This document shows, in pieces, positions 36,601 to 48,600 of a DNA stretch of 64,000 bases. Under the pieces are notes generated by a model. It was given only the letters and a program-made list of their open reading frames with translations. It had not been told where the DNA came from and made no database searches. Each line of letters opens with the position of its first letter. Within the stretch, counting starts at the first letter, position 1. Source of the stretch: Macrostomum hystrix (taxonomy: Eukaryota > Platyhelminthes > Macrostomidae); assembly GCA_950097015.1 (NCBI GenBank), contig CATNEN010000025.1:310001-374000 (forward strand). Direction: 5' to 3'. Both the position numbers and the translations under genes were made by a program.

Positions 36601-39600
36601 AGAAAGAATCAGCCCGAGAATCTTCGACAAGAAAGAATCAGCCCGAGAATCTTCGACAGGAAAGAATCAGCCCGAGAATCTTCGACAAGAAAGAATCGCC
36701 TGAGAATCTTCTGAAAGAAAGAATCAGCCCGAGAATCTTCTGAAAGAAAGAATCAGCCCGAGAATCTTCCGAAAGAAAGAATCAGCCCGAGAATCTTCCG
36801 AAAGAAAGAATCAGCCCAAGAATCTTCCACGAGAAAGAATCAGCCCGAGAATCTTCCGAAAGAAAGAATCAGCCCAAGAATCTTCGAAAAGAAAGAATCA
36901 GCCCGAGAATCTTCGACAAGAAAGAATCAGCCCGAGAGTCTTCCGAAAGAAAGAATCAGCCCGAGAATCTTCCGAAAGAAAGAATCAGCCCGAGAATCTT
37001 CGACAAGAAAGAATCAGCCCGAGAATCTTCGACAAGAAAGAATCAGCCCGAGAATCTTCGACAAGAAAGAATCAGCTCGAGAATCTTCTGAGAGAAAGAA
37101 TCAGCCCGAGAATCTTCCGAAAGAAAGAATCAGCCCGAGAATCTTCCGAAAGAAAGAATCAGCCCGAGAATCTTCGACAAGAAAGAATCAGCCCGAGAAT
37201 CTTCGACAAGAAAGAATCAGCCCGAGAATTTTCGACAAGAAAGAATCAGCCCGAGAATCTTCGACAAGAAAGAATCAGCCCGAGAATCTTCGACAAGAAA
37301 GAATCAGCCCGAGAATCTTCGACAAGAAAGAATCAGCCCGAGAATCTTCGACAAGAAAGAATCAGCCCGAGAATCTTCGACAGGAAAGAATCAGCCCGAG
37401 AATCTTCGACAAGAAAGAATCGCCTGAGAATCTTCTGAAAGAAAGAATCAGCCCGAGAATCTTCTGAAAGAAAGAATCAGCCCGAGAATCTTCCGAAAGA
37501 AAGAATCAGCCCGAGAATCTTCCGAAAGAAAGAATCAGCCCAAGAATATTCCACGAGAAAGAATCAGCCCGAGAATCTTCCGAAAGAAAGAATCAGCCCG
37601 AGAATCTTCGAAAAGAAAGAATCAGCCCGAGAATCTTCGACAAGAAAGAATCAGCCCGAGAGTCTTCCGAAAGAAAGAATCAGCCCGAGAATCTTCCGAA
37701 AGAAAGAATCAGCCTGAGAATCTTCGACAAGAAAGAATCAGCCCGAGAATCTTCGACAAGAAAGAATCAGCCCGAGAATCTTCGACAAGAAAGAATCAGC
37801 CCGAGAATCTTCGACAAGAAAGAATCAGCTCGAGAATCTTCTGCGAGAAAGAATCAGCCCGAGAATCTTCGACAAGAAAGAATCAGCCCGAGAATCTTCC
37901 GAAAGAAAGAATCAGCCCGAGAATCTTCGACAAGAAAGAATCAGCCCGAGAATCTTCGACAAGAAAGAATCAGCCCGAGAATCTTCGACAAGAAAGAATC
38001 AGCCCGAGAATCTTCGACAGGAAAGAATCAGCCCGAGAATCTTCGACAGGAAAGAATCAGCCCGAGAATCTTCGACAAGAAAGAATCGCCTGAGAATCTT
38101 CTGAAAGAAAGAATCAGCCCGAGAATCTTCCGAAAGAAAGAATCAGCCGAGAGTCTTCCGAAAGAAAGAATCAGCCCGAGAATCTTCCGAAAGAAAGAAT
38201 CAGCCCGAGAATCTTCCGAAAGAAAGAATCAGCCCGAGAATCTTCCGAAAGAAAGAATCAGCCCGAGAATCTTCCGAAAGAAAGAATCAGCCCGAGAATC
38301 TTCCGAAAGAAAGAATCAGCCCGAGAATCTTCCGAAAGAAAGAATCAGCCCGAGAATCTTCCGAAAGAAAGAATCAGCCCAAGAATCTTCCACGAGAAAG
38401 AATCAGCCCAAGAATCTTCCGAAAGAAAGAATCAGCCCGAGAATCTTCGACAAGAAAGAATCAGCCCGAGAATCTTCGACAAGAAAGAATCAGCCCGAGA
38501 ATCTTCGACAAGAAAGAATCAGCTCGAGAATCTTCTGAGAGAAAGAATCAGCCCGAGAATCTTCCGAAAGAAAGAATCAGCCCGAGAATCTTCCGAAAGA
38601 AAGAATCAGCCCGAGAATCTTCGACAAGAAAGAATCAGCCCGAGAATCTTCGACAAGAAAGAATCAGCCCGAGAATTTTCGACAAGAAAGAATCAGCCCG
38701 AGAATCTTCCGAAAGAAAGAATCAGCCCGAGAATCTTCGACAAGAAAGAATCAGCCCGAGAATCTTCGACAAGAAAGAATCAGCCCGAGAATCTTCCGAA
38801 AGAAAGAATCAGCCCGAGAATCTTCGACAAGAAAGAATCGCCTGAGAATCTTCTGAAAGAAAGAATCAGCCCGAGAATCTTCCGAAAGAAAGAATCAGCC
38901 CAAGAATCTTCGAAAAGAAAGAATCAGCCCGAGAATCTTCGACAAGAAAGAATCAGCCCGAGAGTCTTCCGAAAGAAAGAATCAGCCCGAGAATCTTCCG
39001 AAAGAAAGAATCAGCCTGAGAATCTTCGACAAGAAAGAATCAGCCCGAGAATCTTCGACAAGAAAGAATCAGCCCGAGAATCTTCGACAAGAAAGAATCA
39101 GCCCGAGAATCTTCGACAAGAAAGAATCAGCTCGAGAATCTTCTGAGAGAAAGAATCAGCCCGAGAATCTTCCGAAAGAAAGAATCAGCCCGAGAATCTT
39201 CCGAAAGAAAGAATCAGCCCGAGAATCTTCCGAAAGAAAGAATCAGCCCGAGAATCTTCCGAAAGAAAGAATCAGCCCGAGAATCTTCGACAAGAAAGAA
39301 TCAGCCCGAGAATCTTCGACAGGAAAGAATCAGCCCGAGAATCTTCGACAGGAAAGAATCAGCCCGAGAATCTTCGACAAGAAAGAATCGCCTGAGAATC
39401 TTCTGAAAGAAAGAATCAGCCCGAGAATCTTCCGAAAGAAAGAATCAGCCGAGAGTCTTCCGAAAGAAAGAATCAGCCCGAGAATCTTCCGAAAGAAAGA
39501 ATCAGCCCGAGAATCTTCCGAAAGAAAGAATCAGCCCGAGAATCTTCCGAAAGAAAGAATCAGCCCGAGAATCTTCCGAAAGAAAGAATCAGCCCGAGAA

Positions 39601-42600
39601 TCTTCCGAAAGAAAGAATCAGCCCGAGAATCTTCCGAAAGAAAGAATCAGCCCGAGAATCTTCCGAAAGAAAGAATCAGCCCGAGAATCTTCCGAAAGAA
39701 AGAATCAGCCCAAGAATCTTCCACGAGAAAGAATCAGCCCAAGAATCTTCCACGAGAAAGAATCAGCCCAAGAATCTTCCGAAAGAAAGAATCAACCCAA
39801 GAATCTTCGAAAAGAAAGAATCAGCCCAAGAATCTTCGACAAGAAAGAATCAGCCCAAGAATCTTCGACAAGAAAGAACCGCCTGAGAATCTTCCTGAGA
39901 AGGCAGGCAGGGAGGCCCCAGACCTCGTGGGGATTCCCTAGCACGAAAAAAGTTTCTCTTGATGATGGAGCTCGAGGGAGAGAAATGGGCAGCCCACAGT
40001 CCCGCTCTGTCCCGATTTACTCCGAGCTGATCCCGCCCACGCTGTCCCCTGACCATTGCGGCATAATTGCGGCATTAAGCTCGTCGATGGCCCGCATCAG
40101 CATATATAAGAGTTCACATACATGCATGTGAAAGCATCTGAGAGCTTTGACTAGAGCTGTGTGTTGGTCCCTGATCTGGGCTTGTCTAACTTAGTCACAA
40201 AGCAATTGTCATCAAGGATCAATTAGATTATCCCCCTCTCATCCTCTTTTGACTAGCGATCTCCCACTGGGAACTGGTGACCAGATGATAATAGTCTTGC
40301 TGACTGAAATCACAATTGCCGCTTTGATTTTGACCCAGGATGTCTGATAATAATTGACAGAGAATCTGGGTGGACAATAGACGATTTATTGCTGTCACAC
40401 TGGCCCAACATTTTGTTTTTTTAGTGACGGTCACTCGTCAGTTGTACCTACGGGACTGAGTGACAGAGCGGTTAACGGCGTTTGCCTCTCGCACCAAGGT
40501 CGATTCCGCGGCGAGGCCACATTCATTTGGGGCGAAGTTGTGTAATTTACGCCCTTAACAGTATAGCGAGGTCTTTCTACTGTTAAGGGCCAACCTCCTT
40601 GGCTAAGTCAAAGACACACCTGTGTGAGCATAGTGCCTGCGTACAGTATCAGTTTCACAACATTCAGGTGGCTGTCCGTGAAGAACTGGCTGGTGCACAA
40701 GAAGCGCAAGGTGGAGCCGGCACCGCAGCGCACCTGGCGCCAGTACTGGGTCTGCCTGAAGGGCAGCGTTCTGCTGTTCTACAAGACCAACGAGCAGGAC
40801 CCGGCTGACAAGCCAGTGGCGCGGCACTCACTCAGTGAGCACCTGGAAGCTTATCTACTGTGCTGAATGACTTCAGGATGCTGAATGACTTCAGGATGCT
40901 GAATGACTTCAGGATGCTGAATGACTTAAGAATGCTGAATGACTTCAGGATGCTGAATGACATCAGGGTGATGAGTGACTTCAGGAGGCTGAATGCCTTC
41001 AGGATGGAAGCTACAGGAAAATCATAATAAAACTTTAGGATACAGACTGAAACTTCAGGATAGAGAGTGAAACTTCAGAATAGAGAGTGAAAATTCATGT
41101 TAGAGAATGAAATTTCAGGATTGAGAGTGAAACTTCAGGATAGAGAATGAAACTTCAGGAGAGTGACTGAAACTTCAGGATAGAGAGTGAAACTTCAGGA
41201 GAGTTAATCAAACTTCAGGAGAGAGACTGAAGCTTCAGGAGAGATAATAAAACTTCAGGAGAGAGACTGAAACTTCAGGAGAGATAATAAAACTTCAGGA
41301 GAGAGACTGAAACTTCAGGAGAGAGAATGAAACTTCAGGATAGAGAATGAAACTTCAGGATAGAGAATGAAACTTCAGGATAGAGAATGAAACTTCAAGA
41401 GAGAGAGTGAAACTTCAGGAGAGATAATAAAACTTCAGGAGAGAGACTGAAACTTCAGGAGAGAGACTGAAACTTCAGGAGAGAGAATGAAACTTCAGGA
41501 TAGAGAGTGAAAATTCAGGATAGAGAATGAAACTTCAGGATAGAGAATGAAACTTCAGGATAGAGAATGAAACTTCAAGAGAGAGAGTGAAACTTCAGGA
41601 GAGATAATAAAACTTCAGGAGAGATAATAAAACTTCAGGAGAGAGAATGAAACTTCAGGATAGAGAGTGAAAATTCAGGATAGAGAATGAAACTTCAGGA
41701 TAGAGAATGAAACTTCAGGATAGAGAATGAAACTTCAGGATAGAGAATGAAACTTCAAGAGAGAGAGTGAAACTTCAGGAGAGATAATAAAACTTCAGGA
41801 GAGAGACTGAAACTTCAGGAGAGAGAATGAAACTTCAGGATAGAGAGTGAAAATTCAGGATAGAGAATGAAACTTCAGGATAGAGAATGAAACTTCAGGA
41901 TAGAGAGTGAAACTTCAAGAGAGAGAGTGAAACTTCAGGAGAGATAATAAAACTTCAGGAGAGAAACTGAAACTTCAGGAGAGAGAATGAAACTTCAGGA
42001 TAGAGAGTGAAAATTCAGGATAGAGAATGAAACTTCAGGATAGAGAATGAAACTTCAGGATAGAGAATGAAACTTCAAGAGAGAGAGTGAAACTTCAGGA
42101 GAGATAATAAAACTTCAGGAGAGAGACTGAAACTTCAGGAGAGAGAATGAAACTTCAGGATAGAGAATGAAACTTCAGGATAGAGAATGAAACTTCAGGA
42201 TAGAGAATGAAACTTCAGGATAGAGAATGAAACTTCAAGAGAGAGAGTGAAACTTCAGGAGAGATAATCAAACTTCGAAATCCTGCCGCAGTCATCGAAG
42301 GCTGCATCGCCCAGGCTCTGCCGGAGCATCCCAAGCGTGAGCACGTGTTCTCCCTGAGCACGGCCTTCGGAGATGCCTTCATGCTGCAGGCGCCCGATGG
42401 AGGCGAGCTGGATAGCTGGGTGACGGCTCTCCACACGGCCTGCGCGTCGCTTTTCGCCAGACAGCACGGCAAGTCGGATACGGTGAAACTGCTTAAGTCT
42501 GAGATCGCCAAGCTGGAGTGCAGCATCGATCTGGTGAGCTGGGCCTGGTTCGAATCTGGAAAACACTGCTTTTGAACTGACATTCAAGGTTAAGCTATCC

Positions 42601-45600
42601 GGCCCTACTTCCAAATGTACACACATTCAAGGTCAAGCTCCTTACCTTCTCCCAACCTTTTTTCCGATGATCCAATTTAACTCCAATTTCAGTTAGCTCA
42701 AAGCCTAAAATTCTGTTTATCTCGCCGTAAAACCCACACAAGCAGTGTTCTTGTAAAGAAATTTATTATTCGTCAAATAGAGAATCGAGATTCTTCAGGT
42801 CTGCAAAGTATCGGACAGAATTAGTCGCTGGCAACTAAGCCGATTGCTTAATTCCCATCATCTCATACCTCCGCTGAGCATGAGAACGAATTAGGCGATT
42901 TGGCACGCCACAAAATCCAATTTCTATCCAAGTCCGGATAGCCTCCCAGCCCACCCGTGGGCATATTGGGAAATTTTGTTTGCCCAGAAAAAAGTGAACC
43001 TCTAGTTAGGGATCTGGCAACAAAATTGAATTAGCCAAATCATGCGATTCCATGGACTTTGACGAATCATTCCGCAATATAACGAACTTTTTGTGCCCAC
43101 CCTAACGTGACGTTCTTACAGTACTTCCCTAGCAAACTACTCTCAGTAGAGTAATCTGAATATAAAGCTTTCATAAATGGTGCGATCGCGAACAGGACAG
43201 CAAAATGAAGATGATGGCCGAGCTGCAGCTGACGGCGGTCAATGACGCCCGCAGTCGCAGCACCATCTGTCGGGACATTCAACAGTGGGAGGAAAACCTG
43301 GAGAGGCTGCACATCGAGCTATACCGTTACAAGTGCTACATGGCCTCGCTACTGGGCAGCGAGCTTCCGAATCCAAAAGTGCGTTTATTGCTATTGTACT
43401 CAACCCATTAGCATCACCCCATCAACACCTCGACGATACCCTGTCTATGCCTTGGCAACGCCTTGGCAACGCCTTGGCAACGCCTTGGCAACGCCTTGGC
43501 AACGCCTTGGCAACGCCTTGGCAACGCCTTGGCAACGCCTTGGCAACGCCTTGGCAACGCCTTGGCAACGCCTTGGCAACTACTTAGGCATGTAAACCCG
43601 GGAAAATCGTAAGCAGTTAACACCATCTGCTCTCCCCGCAGAACACTCTGGCCGGAGCCTCCAAGCCATCCAAGCTGGTGCTGAGCCGCCTGGGCGCCTT
43701 CAGCCTGAGCGCCTTCCACGCGCTGGTCTGTGCCAGGGCGCCGCTAACCACGGCGACGCTGCATCATCGGGCGCGAGTCAGCCACAGACAGGCGGCGGGC
43801 GACGCAGCTGCCGCAGCTGGCGGCACAGGCGGAAGGACTATGGACAAGCGCAACGGCCATCTGCAGCAGCAGCAACAGCAGCAGCAGCAACAGCGTCAGC
43901 CGCATCATCAGTCATCGGCTGTGATGATGTCGCAGAGTAGCGCTTCAATGCCTCGCCAGCCCCAGCAGAGCCAGCAGCAAGCGCCGATGAAGCTGCAGCA
44001 GCCGCAGCCACAGCCGACTATGTCACAGATGAGCCGGGCTAAATCCGAGTTACTCGTACAGCAGCAGCGATCCAGCAGCTCCGGGGTCACCGACAACACG
44101 CCAACCTCCTCTGATCGATCGGCCAGTCGGGCCGCTGCTGCGGCAGCTGCTGCTGCTTCTGTAGCTGCAATCGGCGGACCAATTGCGGGCTGCCAGCAGG
44201 ATACTCTAATTGGCATCCGACTGCCGTCTGGTCAGGTGAGCCGAATCTGGAGATTTTTTGAGTCATTTTATGAGACGTGTGAGCATGACTAGCGGAGAAC
44301 GCTTCATTGGAAATGAACCCCGTCCTGCCCAGACCCTGATGGCAAACGTACAGGAGGGCATGACAGTGCAGGAGATCCTTGAGCTGATCTGTCGCGAGAG
44401 TGAGCTGGATCCAAGGCAGCACTACATCCGATTGAGACTCAGTGAGCACGGCATCGATATTATTCCCGACAACTACACGGTGTTCGAGAACCAGGTAAGT
44501 GGGGCGCAGTCAACCATCTTAAACCTCCGATTTCACAGCGAACCGTAGGAAACTAATACAGAATTTTTACCGAATTGCGAATTGACAGCCAACCCACCTC
44601 CCCAGCCACATCCCAGTTCTAATTGGTCAGTTGTATTTGACAGCCACCCCACCTCCCAGTCACACCCGAGTTCTAATTGGTCAGTTGTATTTGACAGCCA
44701 CCCCACCTCCCCAGCCACATCCCAGTTCTAATTGGTCAGTTGTATTTGACAGCCACCCCACCTCCCAGTCACACCCGAGTTCTAATTGGTCAGTTGTATT
44801 TGACAGCCATCTCACCTCCCCAGCCACTCCTGAGCTCCAATTAGTCAGGTGAAAGTCGTTATGTATGAAGGCCCTGAGCAAATCCTTCAATCCTTCTATA
44901 AATGTGTACCGTTTTTCATGCTTTCGAACTAATTTGCGTACTGGCATGTAGCTAGAAAATCTACTATTTTTTAACAAAAATAATCTTTCGAAACGTAATA
45001 ACGCGATCACAGTACCGTCTTGATACTACACTTGTTACTACTTACCTGCTATTATTTTAAGTGGTTATTTTTCTAATGTGACAATATTGCTGTTGCGAGC
45101 CAACACGAGTGTGCAGCCAATCGAAGAATGCTGACCTTGAAGTGGATGACCTCATGATACTACGAGTATAAATGGCAGCAAAAGGATTTTCTAACGAGAA
45201 GTCCAACTATGTAAAAAAATAAAAAAAACGCAGCTGTTCCTGTAAAAAACAAACTTTTCAATGATATAAATTGGTTTTGTTTTTTTGCTAGAACTGTAAA
45301 AGTTTTCATTTTCTAATTTTAACAAAAAAACTCGTCGCAGAATCTTGTCTGCCCAGACTGCAACCAGGCGGTCAGCATTCGCAGCCAGGACACAGTGCGT
45401 GATCTGTGCAGCTCCATCGCTGACTAGGCTCTGCTAATTGTTTCTGATTGTCATGTTTTCTCTCTGCTTCTTCTTAGAGAGAAGCCAGGCCGGCCCGGGT
45501 TTTTTGTGTTATAATCTTGTGTTTAATTTGCACCACCCCGTCTTCTGGTGTGACAGCCTGGTTTTAGAATTTAGTCCTGTTTGCCTCACAGTGAATGCAA

Positions 45601-48600
45601 CCAACCAAATTTGTACTACTATAGTTACTGTTTAATGTACACTTTCTCATCTCACTTCACTGAGAAATCGATTTGCTACTTACTGTAGAGCACTTGAAAG
45701 AATAACTGGAACTGCTAGACTTTCACTCTATGAGATTTCCTAATTATCCAAGTTGCCATGTTTAGATTCTTGGGAATTATCTTCCATTTAGAAAACTTAC
45801 TTTAGTGAAAACCCTTAGCTGAACTTTCACTAGCATTTTCCCCCTATTTCTTCTACCACCTGGTAAAAAATGCTGTCACTAATTGATGTTCGAGCTATCA
45901 ATTTTTAGTAAGCTCTGGTGTAGAGACACTGATATTGATCATTCATGAAATTATTTCCAAGCACCAAGTTTGATCCCGAATTGGTTTGCAGAGTGCAATA
46001 CAGCTTATCGTAAATTGGTGTGGCAATTTTTACTTATTTTCACCATGTATATATTTGCTCTGTATACTGAAATCCTATGCCACCGAGTAGGCTAAAACTC
46101 GTACCTGAAAACTTGGAAAATAAAGGACAGACAGGTTTACACACGTCCTAAACCAACACTCAATGTAGACACGTCCTAAACCAACACTCAATGTACACAC
46201 GTCCTAAACCAACACTCAATGTTGACACGTCTTAAACCAACACTCAATGTACACACGTCTTAAACCAACACTCAATGTAGACACGTCTTAAACCAACACT
46301 CAATGTACACACGTCCTAAACCAACACTCAATGTAGACACGTCTTAAACCAACACTCAATGTACACACGTCCTAAACCAACACTCAATGTAGACACGTCC
46401 TAAACCAACACTCAATGTAGACACGTCCTAAACCAACACTCAATGTTGACACGTCTTAAACCAACACTCAATGTTGACACGTCTTAAACCAACACTCAAT
46501 GTAGACACGTCTTAAACCAACACTCAATGTTGACACGTCCTAAACCAACACTCAATGTTGACACGTCTTAAACCAACACTCAATGTACACACGTCTTACA
46601 CCAACACTCAATGTACACACGTCTTAAACCAACACTCAATGTAGACACGTCTTAAACCAACACTCAATGTACACACGTCTTAAACCAACACCCAATGTAC
46701 ACACGTCTTAAACCAACACTCAATGTACACACGTCTTAAACCAACACTCAATGTACACACGTCTTAAACCAACACTCAATGTACACACGTCTAAAACCAA
46801 CACTCAATTTACACACGTCCTAAACCAACACTCAATGTAGACACGTCCTAAACCAAGACACAATGTACACACGTCCTAAACCAACACTCAATGTTGACAC
46901 GTCCTAAACCAAATGTTGACACGTCCTAAACCAACACTCAATGTAGACACGTCCTAAACCAACACACAATGTACACACGTCCTAAACCAACACACAATGT
47001 ACACACGTCCTAAACCAACACACAATGTACACACGTCCTAAACCAACACACAATGTACACACGTCCTAAACCAACACTCAATGTTGACACGTCCTAAACC
47101 AACACTCAATGTTGACACGTCCTAAACCAACACTCAATGTTGACACGTCCTAAACCAACACTCAATGTAGACACGTCCTAAACCAACACACAATGTACAC
47201 ACGTCCTAAACCAACACACAATGTACACACGTCCTAAACCAACACTCAATGTTGACACGTCCTAAACCAACACTCAATGTAGACACGTCCTAAACCAACA
47301 CACAATGTACACACGTCTTAAACCAACACACAATGTACACACGTCTTAAACCAACACTCAATGTTGACACGTCCTAAACCAACACTCAATGTTTACACGT
47401 GCTAAACCAACACTCAATGTTGACACGTCCTAAACCAACACTCAATGTACACACGTCCTAAACCAACACTCAATGTAGACACGTCTTAAACCAACACTCA
47501 ATGTACACACGTCTTAAACCAACACTCAATGTTGACACGTCCTAAACCAACACTCAATGTTTACACGTGCTAAACCAACACTCAATGTTGACACGTCCTA
47601 AACCAACACTCAATGTACACACGTCCTAAACCAACACTCAATGTAGACACGTCTTAAACCAACACACAATGTACACACGTCTTAAACCAACACTCAATGT
47701 TGACACGTCCTAAACCAACACTCAATGTTTACACGTGCTAAACCAACACTCAATGTTGACACGTCCTAAACCAACACTCAATGTACACACGTCCTAAACC
47801 AACACTCAATGTAGACACGTCTTAAACCAACACACAATGTACACACGTCTTAAACCAACACTCAATGTTGACACGTCCTAAACCAACACTCAATGTTGAC
47901 ACGTCCTAAACCAACACTCAATGTTGACACGTCCTAAACCAACACTCAATGTTGACACGTGCTAAACCAACACTCAATGTTGACACGTCCTAAACCAACA
48001 CTCAATGTTTACACGTGCTAAACCAACACTCAATGTTGACACGTCCTAAACCAACACTCAATGTACACACGTCCTAAACCAACACTCAATGTAGACACGT
48101 CTTAAACCAACACACAATGTACACACGTCTTAAACCAACACTCAATGTTGACACGTCCTAAACCAACACTCAATGTTGACACGTCCTAAACCAACACTCA
48201 ATGTTGACACGTCCTAAACCAACACTCAATGTTGACACGTCCTAAACCAACACTCAATGTTGACACGTGCTAAACCAACACTCAATGTACACACGTCCGA
48301 AGCAACAATAGCAATAAAAAGAATAACAACAGCATTAGAGAGACTTAGAGAGACGATACCCTAGAGACAAAGTAATTAATAGAAAAGCAAAAATATACTG
48401 CCTATTTAAAAAATGCACAAGAGAATGCCAGTCACTTCTGTTCGCTGTTCGTTAGCTAATTACATTCCAGTTAAAACATCAGCCAAGCATGGGCATGCCA
48501 TTTTGATACAGTCATTATGTGTGGCTGTGGTAATATTTACTAACAAAAAGTCGAAAGTTTATAGAAGTTCTACTCGTATTACTCGCTGTAAAAAATATTA

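Noticed and set aside
46129-48298. CRISPR-like regular array
   Set aside because: There are no unique spacers; the units are contiguous and the context is a eukaryotic intron. The same holds for the other arrays.
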